Positions 37,383 to 45,715 of a stretch of 64,000 nt of DNA are shown here, piece by piece (the stretch's first letter is position 1; each line of letters starts with the position of its first letter). The notes under the pieces are model-generated. The model searched no databases. It saw only the letters and a list, made by a program, of their open reading frames with translations, and had not been told where the DNA came from. This DNA comes from Haemophilus sp. CCUG 60358 (GTDB taxonomy: Bacteria > Pseudomonadota > Gammaproteobacteria > Enterobacterales > Pasteurellaceae), in contig NZ_LZOZ01000014.1 in NCBI RefSeq assembly GCF_001679485.1, positions 200,242 through 264,241 of the forward strand, given 5' to 3'. Made by a program: the position numbers and the translations under genes.

Positions 37383-38043
37383 TAAAGAAGACTTAAAGAA
37401 GTTCTTGAAAGATCTTGAAATCATCAGTTTGCCCGATAAGAAAAAACGTGAAATTTTAATCCGCTCTTTGCAAATGATTAAACGCCAAGCAGTGAAAAGT
37501 GCGGCAAACCAACGTAACCCAATGGGCGGAAGTTGGAAGAAACGAAAAAACGGCACAGCAAAAATGCTACGCCGAATTGCAAAGTTAGCCAATAGTAAAG
37601 CAGAAAAAGCACAAGGCGCATTGTTTTATAAACAAAAACGAACAGGCGAAATTGCGCAAGAACACCAAGAAGGAATTCCGCACTTATTTAAAAAAACGGA
37701 ATTTACTGGCAAAAATAAAGGTGGCATAGGGGCAGACCCTTGCACCCTTCGCCAAGCAAAGAAATTAAAAGATTTAGGTTATACCGTGGCAAACGGTAAA
37801 ACAAAAAACGGCAAGGCCAAACGCCGCAAGCCGACATTAAGCGAAATCCGCAGCACCTTATCACGTGCGAAAGCCAGTTTGATTATTCGTAAACTGGAAG
37901 AAAAGAACGGTATGAATCCAAGTAGACATTTAACGCAATGGATAATTCCAACGGAAAAACGCTCATTCTTAGATACACGTGAAGAAGAAAACGCCAAGAT
38001 TATCCTGGCGGAAATTCAAAAATATACTCAAAAACAACAATAA
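37360..38043 (+). CDS. Phage virion morphogenesis / tail completion (P2 gpS family)
   Basis: 227 residues from ATG 37360 (TAAGGG eight bases before; a TTG at 37354 is also in frame). Very basic; ILIRSLQMIKRQAVKSAANQRNPMGGSW followed by RIAKLANSKAEKAQGALFY is typical of the family. Links tail tube end to the head. Confidence 0.85.
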   Translation: MNIRMGIDKEDLKKFLKDLEIISLPDKKKREILIRSLQMIKRQAVKSAANQRNPMGGSWKKRKNGTAKMLRRIAKLANSKAEKAQGALFYKQKRTGEIAQEHQEGIPHLFKKTEFTGKNKGGIGADPCTLRQAKKLKDLGYTVANGKTKNGKAKRRKPTLSEIRSTLSRAKASLIIRKLEEKNGMNPSRHLTQWIIPTEKRSFLDTREEENAKIILAEIQKYTQKQQ

Positions 38044-38057
38044 GAGGACAGTAAAGA

Positions 38058-39188
38058 ATGTTCCCATCTGTACAAATTAACGCCCTTAATCAGTTAAGTG
38101 GCGAAACCAAGGAAATTGAACGTCACGCATTATTTGTTGGCGTAGGCACCGTTAATCCAGGAAAGTTATTGGCATTAACGCCCGATTCTGATTTTGACAA
38201 AGTATTTGGCGAAACCGATACCGACTTAAAAAAACAAGTGCGTGCGGCCATGCTTAATGCTGGGCAAAACTGGTTCGCACACGTGTATATCGCACAAGAA
38301 GACGGCTATGACTTTGTCGAATGTGTGAAAAAAGCCAATCAAACCGCCTCTTTTGAATATTGTGTCAATACCAGATATTTAGGCGTAGATAAAGCAAGTA
38401 TTGGGAAATTGCAAGAATGCTACGTAGAACTACTTGCTAAATTCGGTCGTCGTACTTTCTTTATCCAGGCTGTACAAGGTATTAATCATGATCAATCTGA
38501 TGGCGAAACATGGGATCAATATGTGCAGAAACTTACCACTTTGCAACAAACCATTGTCGCCGATCACGTTTGCCTTGTGCCTTTACTATTCGGCAATGAG
38601 GCGGGCGTATTGGCAGGGCGATTGGCAAATCGTGCCGTGACGGTGGCAGATAGCCCTGCACGGGTACAAACAGGCGCGTTAGTGAGCCTAGGCAGTGCCG
38701 AAAAACCGTTAGACAAAGATGGCAATGAGCTTACCCTTGCGCATTTAAAATCACTTGAAACTGCACGTTATTCTGTGCCGATGTGGTATCCAGACTATGA
38801 CGGTTACTACTGGGCGGACGGTCGCACATTAGACGTGGAAGGCGGCGATTATCAAGTGATCGAAAACGTCCGAGTAGTGGATAAAGTCGCGCGTAAAGTA
38901 CGTTTATTGGCTATCACAAAAATTGCTGACCGCTCTTTTAACTCCACAACATCAAGTACCGCATATCACCAAGGATATTTTGCCAAACCGATGCGCGATA
39001 TGAGCAAATCTGCGACCATCAACGGCAAGGATTTTCCTGGCGAATGTATGCCACCAAAAGATGATGCCATCACGATTGTGTGGCAAAGCAAAACCAAGGT
39101 GACGATTTACATCAAAGTGCGCCCTTACGATTGCCCGAAAGATATTACGGCAAACATTTTCTTAGATTTAGAAACCTTAGGAGATTAA
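38058..39188 (+). CDS. Tail sheath protein, HP1-type
   Basis: 376 residues, the usual length for the short HP1-like contractile sheath (DUF2586 type) rather than the P2 FI type. Features include ERHALFVGVGTVNPGKLLAL, NWFAHVYIAQEDGYDF and the C-terminal ITANIFLDLETLGD. GAGGACAGTAAAG precedes the ATG. Followed 3 nt later by the tube gene, the normal sheath-tube order. Confidence 0.88.
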   Translation: MFPSVQINALNQLSGETKEIERHALFVGVGTVNPGKLLALTPDSDFDKVFGETDTDLKKQVRAAMLNAGQNWFAHVYIAQEDGYDFVECVKKANQTASFEYCVNTRYLGVDKASIGKLQECYVELLAKFGRRTFFIQAVQGINHDQSDGETWDQYVQKLTTLQQTIVADHVCLVPLLFGNEAGVLAGRLANRAVTVADSPARVQTGALVSLGSAEKPLDKDGNELTLAHLKSLETARYSVPMWYPDYDGYYWADGRTLDVEGGDYQVIENVRVVDKVARKVRLLAITKIADRSFNSTTSSTAYHQGYFAKPMRDMSKSATINGKDFPGECMPPKDDAITIVWQSKTKVTIYIKVRPYDCPKDITANIFLDLETLGD

Positions 39189-39191
39189 TAA

Positions 39192-39644
39192 ATGGAACGA
39201 ATCAGCGGAATGAGTTTTGATTTCTACATGATGGGCTTTCCGATCCACGTGGAATCAGTGAATCTATCCATTAGTGATAATAGTGCTGTGGCTTTAACCC
39301 GTGGTATTCCTGATGGTTGGGTAAGCGGTGATGTAGCTGCAGAAGGTGAAATTGAGCTCGATTCAAAAAACTTTCAAAAATTATCACAGGCTGCAGCAAG
39401 TGCAGGCAGTTATCGTAGCTTGCCGGAAGTAGATTTTACCTTCTTCGCGATGCGAGGCGGTGTGCGCGACAAAGTGGAAACCTACGGTAACAAAATTATT
39501 TTAACTGACGTGCTAAACATCGACCCCAAAGGCGGTGCGAAAAGCACAAAAAAATTGAAATATTTTGTCACAAGCCCGGATTTCGTGCGCATTAATGGTG
39601 TGCCTTATTTATCCGACGAAGATACACGTGATCTTATCGGTTAA
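39192..39644 (+). CDS. Tail tube protein, HP1-type
   Basis: 150 residues, beta-rich. MERISGMSFDFYMMGFPIHVESVNLSI... and GIPDGWVSGDVAAEGEIELD fit the tube protein paired with the DUF2586 sheath. Followed by a 90-nt gap that contains an uptake signal and then the lysis genes. Confidence 0.87.
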   Translation: MERISGMSFDFYMMGFPIHVESVNLSISDNSAVALTRGIPDGWVSGDVAAEGEIELDSKNFQKLSQAAASAGSYRSLPEVDFTFFAMRGGVRDKVETYGNKIILTDVLNIDPKGGAKSTKKLKYFVTSPDFVRINGVPYLSDEDTRDLIG

Positions 39645-39734
39645 CCGAATTTAGGTGCTGGCCGTTCTGACGTACAACAATTATAAAAAAGCAAGTGCGG
39701 TCAGTTTCCTAAATGCTTTAAGGTGATTTTTATT

Positions 39735-39968
39735 ATGAATAACAGAATGGATAGTACTCAGCCTTTTGTTGCATCTATCGTTGCTTTTGTATCAGGACTT
39801 ACATTGAATGAGTGGGCAGCAATATTCGGTATTTTATTTGGTGCGGCTTCGGTTTGGATTGCTTACCGAAAATACAAAGAAGACGTGCAAGCACGTAAAG
39901 ATGAATTAGCCTACAAAATGTTGGCGGCGAAAATTGAGGCGAAAAAATTAGGAATTAGTGATGAGTAA
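39735..39968 (+). CDS. Holin
   Basis: 77 residues from ATG 39735 (AAGGTGA eight bases before). Short N-terminal tail, one to two hydrophobic segments (FVASIVAFVSGLTL and WAAIFGILFGAASVWIAYR) and a charged, Lys-rich C-terminus: holin layout. Its end overlaps the endolysin start by 8 nt. Confidence 0.82.
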   Translation: MNNRMDSTQPFVASIVAFVSGLTLNEWAAIFGILFGAASVWIAYRKYKEDVQARKDELAYKMLAAKIEAKKLGISDE

Positions 39969-40521
39969 AAAATTTGGTGCAATGATTTTATGTTCTGCGG
40001 CGGCTGTTGCTACTGCTTTTTTTGCTCAACAAAAAGATTTATCGGAAGAATTACAAAACAAAGTCAGCCCACAAGCCGTTTACATGATTGTTAATTTGGA
40101 AGGCTGTGTGCGCAATCCATATAAATGCCCTGCCGATGTATGGACTAATGGTGTTGGAAATACACATAACGTGGATAAAACCAAGATTTTAACTATTGAT
40201 GAAGTGGCAGCTGATTTACGCCAAAACATTAAAGAGGCAGAAAACTGCATTAATGCTGATTTTAATGGGCGCAAGATGAATCAAGGGCAATATGATGCCA
40301 TGGTGTCTTTAGCCTTTAATTTAGGCTGTAGCAATATCAAGCGGTATTACAGTAAAAAACATGGTATGACATTACCTACAACGATTTATCGTGCGGCAAA
40401 AGCGCAAGACTGGTCATTAATGTGTAATCACATTTCTGATTTCAACAAATCGGGCGGTCGAGTATTAAAAGGCTTACAAATGCGCCGCACAAAAGAAAAG
40501 GCAATTTGTCTGGGGGAATAA
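39961..40521 (+). CDS. SAR endolysin, P1 Lyz-like lysozyme
   Basis: 186 residues. The N-terminal segment (about 7-22, AMILCSAAAVATAFFA) is a weakly hydrophobic signal-anchor-release domain with Cys11. The glycosidase triad is E47-C56-T62 in LEGCVRNPYKCPADVWTNG, i.e. E-x8-C-x5-T with Cys in place of the usual Asp, plus C49. The same set of cysteines controls phage P1 Lyz, where the active-site Cys is held in a disulphide until the SAR domain leaves the membrane. Start ATG 39961 behind TAGGA; a GTG at 39958 is also possible. Confidence 0.93.
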   Translation: MSKKFGAMILCSAAAVATAFFAQQKDLSEELQNKVSPQAVYMIVNLEGCVRNPYKCPADVWTNGVGNTHNVDKTKILTIDEVAADLRQNIKEAENCINADFNGRKMNQGQYDAMVSLAFNLGCSNIKRYYSKKHGMTLPTTIYRAAKAQDWSLMCNHISDFNKSGGRVLKGLQMRRTKEKAICLGE

Positions 40522-40853
40522 TGCATTTTAAATTATTGTTTATTGGTGCATTTTTTATTGTGTTTGTTGGTTGTATTGGATCGACACTGCACTATAAAAA
40601 ACAGGCAGAAACCACCGCACTTTTATTAAAACAAAGTGAACAAACTATCGAACAAAATAAAGTGATGTTGCAACGTTACGAAATGCAAAATGCAGAATTA
40701 ACAGCGCAACTCAATCAAGCTAACAAAAAAGCCGAACAACGCCGGCAACAACTAAAGGACGTGCTAAACAATGCAGAAAATAAAATTTGGACTTATGGCC
40801 GCGTGCCTGATGATGTTGCTGGCGTGCTCAACCACAGAGCCACAAGTAAATAA
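40521..40853 (+). CDS. Rz-type inner-membrane spanin
   Basis: 110 residues from ATG 40521, which overlaps the endolysin stop (TAATG) and follows GGGGG. One N-terminal membrane segment (about 3-20) and a long periplasmic coiled coil (about 25-90) rich in Gln, Lys and Leu. The Rz1 gene is embedded out of frame in its 3' end, the classical two-component i-spanin layout. Confidence 0.85.
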   Translation: MHFKLLFIGAFFIVFVGCIGSTLHYKKQAETTALLLKQSEQTIEQNKVMLQRYEMQNAELTAQLNQANKKAEQRRQQLKDVLNNAENKIWTYGRVPDDVAGVLNHRATSK

Positions 40854-41043
40854 TTTACAGCTAATTTGCCCACAAACAACCGAATGTAGACCGTTAAACG
40901 TAAACATTCGCACCAATGGAGATTTGGCAGATAGTTTAAATCAGGCGTTAGACCGCCTTGAAATATGCACCACGGCTTACACAGCGATGAACAAGTGCAT
41001 CACAGATTTCAACAACCAAAACAGAAACCAAAAGGGAAACTAA
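40771..41043 (+). CDS. Rz1-type outer-membrane spanin lipoprotein
   Basis: 90 residues with a lipoprotein signal MQKIKFGLMAACLMMLLAC, lipobox LLAC with Cys19 as the lipidated residue. The first 83 nt overlap the 3' end of Rz in another frame. Longer than lambda Rz1 and with three further cysteines pairs' worth of Cys (ICPQTTEC, EICTT, KCITD) in the periplasmic part. Partners Rz to fuse the membranes at lysis. Confidence 0.87.
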   Translation: MQKIKFGLMAACLMMLLACSTTEPQVNNLQLICPQTTECRPLNVNIRTNGDLADSLNQALDRLEICTTAYTAMNKCITDFNNQNRNQKGN

Positions 41044-41045
41044 AA

Positions 41046-41354
41046 ATGGAAAAAAACAACGCCCAAACTTTGTTAAATAAACTTACTGGCAATCTTAAAG
41101 ACTCAGTCAAAGTCAATGTCGAAGGGTTTGAATTTACGTTTGTCCGCGACAATAGCGCATATGATCAAATGATGAATGACATTACGACTGACAATAAAGT
41201 GACCCCAATCAAAGATTATCTACTTACAATTGTGGCTCGTGAGCAAAAAGAAGATTTATTAGCAATTATTAATGTTCCGGGTCTTGCGGGGTTACTTGCA
41301 GGAAAAGTGAATGAGGTATTAGTACCGAAAATTAATATTACGGTAAAAAACTAG
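41046..41354 (+). CDS. Tail assembly chaperone, shorter product (P2 gpE analogue)
   Basis: 102 residues. Contains VNVEGFEFTFVRDNSAYDQM, like tail assembly chaperones read before the tape measure. The frame ends in the slippery site A AAA AAC followed directly by TAG; a -1 shift there joins it to the next frame (see the frameshift entry). Position right before the tape-measure gene is the canonical place. Confidence 0.85.
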   Translation: MEKNNAQTLLNKLTGNLKDSVKVNVEGFEFTFVRDNSAYDQMMNDITTDNKVTPIKDYLLTIVAREQKEDLLAIINVPGLAGLLAGKVNEVLVPKINITVKN

Positions 41355-41533
41355 CCTCGCGTGTGGATAGCATAGAGCGCAATGGCTTATCGCAAGCTAT
41401 TGCGCTACGAATGCACTATTTACCACACGCAGATAACAGCGACTACAATCTAGCGCGCGCAATGTGGTTACATAAACAGTATTTCGAACAACAGGCAAAT
41501 GCCGTGGCAAGCGGTATAGCCAAGGTATTTTAG
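41345..41533 (+). CDS. -1 frameshift extension of the tail chaperone (E' analogue)
   Basis: Heptamer A AAA AAC at 41345-41351, with AAA and AAC as zero-frame codons and the stop codon UAG next. After a -1 slip reading continues CTA GCC TCG ... to the TAG at 41531-41533: 60 more codons, total about 162 residues. The extension (LASRVDSIERNGLSQAIALR...) is protein-like, with few possible initiation codons of its own. Fusion products of this kind coat the tape measure in P2 and lambda. Confidence 0.88.
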   Translation, partial: KKLASRVDSIERNGLSQAIALRMHYLPHADNSDYNLARAMWLHKQYFEQQANAVASGIAKVF

Positions 41534-41542
41534 GATTAAATA

Positions 41543-43654
41543 ATGGCAATTCAGGGGCTTGAGTACATCATCAGCTTAAATGATCAGCTTTCCGCACCAC
41601 TTAAAGGCGTGATGAAAACCATTGATGATTTAGGCAAACGTGGTGAAGATGCGATGCGCCGAATTGGTTTAGGCGCAGCAGGTGTTATCGCCACGGGTGC
41701 AGCGATGAAAAACGCCCTAGATCCTGCCATTGATTTTACGCGTGCATTGAATGAAGTTAAAGCCACTGGGCGAGATCAAACGGGTTTAGATAAAATCACT
41801 GATTTCGCCCTTGATTTTTCCGCCACTTATGGGGGCGCAGCAACGGACGTAGTGAATTCTACAAATGAAATTGCGCGCGCCATTGATGGTTTAAATGACA
41901 GTGAACTCATCGCCTTTTCCAGAGGGTCTAACATCCTTGCAAAAGCCACTGGATCAGATGTTAAAGCCATGGGGTCGTATATTTCCCAGCTATACGGAAT
42001 TTTTGGTGATGAGGCGGCCAAAATTGGTAAAGAAAAATGGGTTGAACAAATTTCAGCACAAGCCACTGTGACTGCGAATAAATTCAAGTCATCTGGCGAA
42101 TCATTAATGCAGGCTTACACAAATTTAGGTTCGTCAGCGAAAGACCACGGCATTAAAACTGCAGAGCAATTTGCCGTTATTGGTAACTTGCAAAATGTAT
42201 TTGAAGGCGGATTGGCCGGTACAAAATACGCTGCCTTTTTAAGTGGCGCGGTAAAAGCACAATCAAAACTGGGTTTATCTTTCCTCGATTCTCAAGGCAA
42301 GATGTTGCCTATGATTGATATTTTGGAAAAAATCAAAGGCAAGTATGGTGAGTTAAATTCCGAAAATCTTTATGAACTGCAAAAAGCCTTCGGTACGAAA
42401 GAGGCGGCACAAGTGATCAACAATCTTCTACCGAAGATTGATTCACTCAAAGCGGATATTGCAGAAATCGACAAAATGAAAACCCTTGATGATGCCATGG
42501 CTATATCAAAAACTGTGACAGATTCGTGGATGCGTTTTCAGGCTATTTTTCAAAACATTAAAATTGCCATTGGCACACAGATTCTTGCAAAACTTGAGCC
42601 TGTGATGAATCGTCTTGCTGACATGGGGCAAGAATTTACAAATTGGTTGCGGACTTACAAGAATATTGCCCGTTGGATTGGCTATGCCGTGGGGGCATTA
42701 ATTGGATTCACCGGTTTAACAGCCGCACTTACCTTGATGAGTGGTATTGTTTCGGCAATTGGTGTGGCATTTTCTTTCTTAGTCAGCCCAGTTATGTTAG
42801 TCGTAAGTGCTGTGATTGGGTTAGGTATTGTAATTTATAAATTCCGTTCTCAATTTATGGCATTTATAGCTGGCTTTATCGAAGGATTTAAAATGGCTGG
42901 CGTATCTTTCGCGCCGTTGTTTTCTGCCTTTGAGATTGTATGGAGTGCATTGCAACGCATCGGCTCAACTATTGGGCAAATTATTGGCTTATTCGGTAGT
43001 GCATCCGATTCGGCATATAGTTTCCAACAATTCGGCGTAGATATGGGCTATGCGTTAGGTACCGTATTTAATATCGTGCTTAATGCCGTGGAATTAGTCG
43101 CTCGTTCCTTCGGGTTTATGGCAGATGTGTTTGCTATTTCTATCGGTGCAATGATTGACGGATGGAATGCGATAACCGCACTTTGGGACAGTAACAAACC
43201 AATTGAAAGTTTCTTAAATATCGCATCGGAGTTGGGAAAGATTTTCTCAAGAGCTTTTAAAGGTATTGTAAATGCATTTACGGATGTCATTAATTTCATT
43301 ATTGAAAAAGCGAACAATTTGCCAGGTATCAATATTCCGTTGATCCCTAAATGGGAAGACAGCGCTTTACCAATGAAGGGTAGTGCGACAGCTGTCGGTG
43401 CATCAATCGGTGCGCAAGCGTTACAAATGCAAAATCAAATTGGGACGTTGAATACCACATCGCCAAAATTTGAATTGAGCGAGCAAACGAAACCGCAATT
43501 TACCAAAATGCCAAGCGGATCGGTCAGCAAAGCTATTACACAAAACCAACAAACCACGAAAACGATTAATTACGGCGGTGTCACCATCAATAGCAATGAT
43601 GGAAATAAAGTATGGCAAGAAATGCGCAATCGTGAACAGTTGGCCGCGGGGTGA
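41543..43654 (+). CDS. Tail tape-measure protein (P2 gpT family)
   Basis: 703 residues. TP901-like N-terminal region (ALDPAIDFTRALNEVKATGRDQ), a long helical body, and hydrophobic stretches (about 375-450: YAVGALIGFTGLTAALTLMS, VAFSFLVSPVMLVVSAVIGL). Sets the tail length. Starts 9 nt after the frameshift ORF. Confidence 0.92.
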   Translation: MAIQGLEYIISLNDQLSAPLKGVMKTIDDLGKRGEDAMRRIGLGAAGVIATGAAMKNALDPAIDFTRALNEVKATGRDQTGLDKITDFALDFSATYGGAATDVVNSTNEIARAIDGLNDSELIAFSRGSNILAKATGSDVKAMGSYISQLYGIFGDEAAKIGKEKWVEQISAQATVTANKFKSSGESLMQAYTNLGSSAKDHGIKTAEQFAVIGNLQNVFEGGLAGTKYAAFLSGAVKAQSKLGLSFLDSQGKMLPMIDILEKIKGKYGELNSENLYELQKAFGTKEAAQVINNLLPKIDSLKADIAEIDKMKTLDDAMAISKTVTDSWMRFQAIFQNIKIAIGTQILAKLEPVMNRLADMGQEFTNWLRTYKNIARWIGYAVGALIGFTGLTAALTLMSGIVSAIGVAFSFLVSPVMLVVSAVIGLGIVIYKFRSQFMAFIAGFIEGFKMAGVSFAPLFSAFEIVWSALQRIGSTIGQIIGLFGSASDSAYSFQQFGVDMGYALGTVFNIVLNAVELVARSFGFMADVFAISIGAMIDGWNAITALWDSNKPIESFLNIASELGKIFSRAFKGIVNAFTDVINFIIEKANNLPGINIPLIPKWEDSALPMKGSATAVGASIGAQALQMQNQIGTLNTTSPKFELSEQTKPQFTKMPSGSVSKAITQNQQTTKTINYGGVTINSNDGNKVWQEMRNREQLAAG

Positions 43655-43657
43655 TAA

Positions 43658-43993
43658 ATGGAAAAGCTTTATCTTGATTTATTGATTACAGGAGAAGACA
43701 TTACGCTAGATAGCGGCAATCAGCCGTTAATTTGCGATAACCGAATATCTATTGCGCAAGATATTAAACACGCCATTTTAGAAAGTGGATTGGCGACACA
43801 ACTTATCGCAGAGCGTTCGCGCATTTTACGTCGCGATATTATTTTGCAAATGGTGTTATTGGTTGAAGAAGATGTGCGCTTGATTCCAGGTACCGTTTCC
43901 ATTAGCGAAGAACGTTTAGGACAGTTATTTATTACCGCTGAAACTTATGAATTTGGGCGACTTGATGAATTGGAGTTACGTTTAAATGAGTGA
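43658..43993 (+). CDS. Small baseplate-region protein (DUF2590-like)
   Basis: 111 residues. LDLLITGEDITLDSGNQPLICDNRISIAQDIKHAILESGLA resembles the gp25/W-like baseplate proteins of HP1-type phages. Overlaps the baseplate J gene by 8 nt. Confidence 0.78.
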   Translation: MEKLYLDLLITGEDITLDSGNQPLICDNRISIAQDIKHAILESGLATQLIAERSRILRRDIILQMVLLVEEDVRLIPGTVSISEERLGQLFITAETYEFGRLDELELRLNE

Positions 43994-45155
43994 AAATTTT
44001 AAACAAATGTTAGCTGAAAGCGGATTGCCCACAGAAGAAACGCAAATCCGTCAAGAATTTGAACGCTTAACCGCAGAAGAAGGATTGATTACTAACACAA
44101 GCAGAATGAGTCCATTCTGGCGATTAATCACTGCCATTGCTGTTAAGCCTGTGAAGTGGCTGACAGATCATTTAATCGCTGAAATTCTTCCGAATTTATT
44201 TGTAAAAACTGCAAAAGATAGTTGGTTACAAATTCAAGCGTGGGCAGTGGGTTTAGATTTTAAAGCAGCAACAAAAGCAGAAGGGGTTGTGCATTTTACA
44301 AAAGAAAGCGATGTGACCGATCTTACCATTAAAGCAGGCACAGTGATTCAAACGGAACGTATTAATGATGTGATTTTCCGTTTGATGGTGACGAAAGATA
44401 CCCTTATTCCTAAAGGTGTGTTGCGTGCGCCAGTGCCAGTAATCGCAGAGCAGGCTGGCGCAAATTTCAATTTGGCTGCAGGTTATTACCGTATTTTGCC
44501 AGAATCTATCGCAGGGGTAAGTGCGGTAGAAAATTTAGAAAATTGGCTCACCTCACCAGGCGCAGATCGTGAAACAAATGACGAGTTACGAGAACGCTAT
44601 CGTACGCAGTTTTCCAGCGTTGGACAGCATCATATTGACAGCGTTTACAAAGGCATGATCGCCAAAGTTGCCGCCTTATCGGTGGACAGAATTTATTTTA
44701 AACACGATGCGCCACGTGGGCCAGGTACGGCAAACGCTTATTTGTTATTAGACACAGGCGTAACCAGTCAGCCCTTTATTGATAAAGTCAATCGACATGT
44801 GCGTGATGAGGGTTTTCACGGCCACGGTGATGATTTGATTTGCTACGCCATGCCGGAAACTAAACATAATTTAACGTGCGCCATTTACTTCCAACCATCT
44901 ATTTTTGTCGGCGATGTGCGTAAACAAGAAATCGTGCAACAAGTGGAAAATATGATCCGCTGCGCATTTCGCGAAAATAATAATTATGGTGTAACAAGGA
45001 CTTACCCTTTTAGCCGTTTTAGCTGGTCGAAATTAGGCGAGGAAATCCACGACAAGATCAGCGAAATTTCCTCTATCGTGTGGGGGCAAAGTGACATTCA
45101 AAGCGATTTATCTATTCCGCGTATTCAGCAGTTATCTGTCACAGTCCAAAAGTAA
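43986..45155 (+). CDS. Baseplate J-like protein
   Basis: 389 residues. The Baseplate_J core includes KAATKAEGVVHFTKES, ITIKAGTV-type segment, SPGADRETNDELRERYRTQFSS and HDAPRGPGTANAYLLLDTG. Wedge component of the contractile baseplate. Contains an uptake signal at 44519. Confidence 0.92.
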   Translation: MSENFKQMLAESGLPTEETQIRQEFERLTAEEGLITNTSRMSPFWRLITAIAVKPVKWLTDHLIAEILPNLFVKTAKDSWLQIQAWAVGLDFKAATKAEGVVHFTKESDVTDLTIKAGTVIQTERINDVIFRLMVTKDTLIPKGVLRAPVPVIAEQAGANFNLAAGYYRILPESIAGVSAVENLENWLTSPGADRETNDELRERYRTQFSSVGQHHIDSVYKGMIAKVAALSVDRIYFKHDAPRGPGTANAYLLLDTGVTSQPFIDKVNRHVRDEGFHGHGDDLICYAMPETKHNLTCAIYFQPSIFVGDVRKQEIVQQVENMIRCAFRENNNYGVTRTYPFSRFSWSKLGEEIHDKISEISSIVWGQSDIQSDLSIPRIQQLSVTVQK

Positions 45156-45164
45156 GGGGCAAAA

Positions 45165-45689
45165 ATGAAAATAAAATTGCCCTTCTGGATGGATAAAGGT
45201 GAACTTAACAAAGTCGCCGTGCTGTTTGGCAAATGGTGGGATTACGTTTTAAGTGCGGTCAAATTTCCTTTCAATATTTTAGATGAAGAACACTGCAGTG
45301 AACGCATTTTAAATTTAATCGCCTATCAACGCGACGTAGAACGATTTGAGGGCGAGCCGTTAGAACTCTTCCGCAAGCGTGTGAAATATGCCTTTTTAAA
45401 TGCGAAAGATGCGGGCAGTAAAGCGGGCTTTATCCGCATTTTTGAACGCTTAGGCATTGGCTACGTAGAAATTGAAGAACGGTTCGATAGGGAAAATTGG
45501 GATGTGATCAAAATTCGAATCAGTGATTCCCAGTTAGCGAAGAAAACAGAATTACTCAATTTGATCATTCGAAAATATGGCCGCACTTGTCGCCGTTACA
45601 CCTTTGAAGTGATTACGAAAGAAAGCGTGACGATTCACCATGGCGAATTTAATCACGATTATCAAAGTTTTTATGTAAAAGTAAACTGA
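45165..45689 (+). CDS. Tail protein I-like baseplate protein
   Basis: 174 residues. [24 protein letters not shown] followed by [25 protein letters not shown] is the pattern of P2 gpI-type proteins, which always follow J. Uptake signal at 45251. Confidence 0.82.
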   Translation: MKIKLPFWMDKGELNKVAVLFGKWWDYVLSAVKFPFNILDEEHCSERILNLIAYQRDVERFEGEPLELFRKRVKYAFLNAKDAGSKAGFIRIFERLGIGYVEIEERFDRENWDVIKIRISDSQLAKKTELLNLIIRKYGRTCRRYTFEVITKESVTIHHGEFNHDYQSFYVKVN

Positions 45690-45715
45690 TAATAACAACA
45701 ATAAGAGGTTTATTT

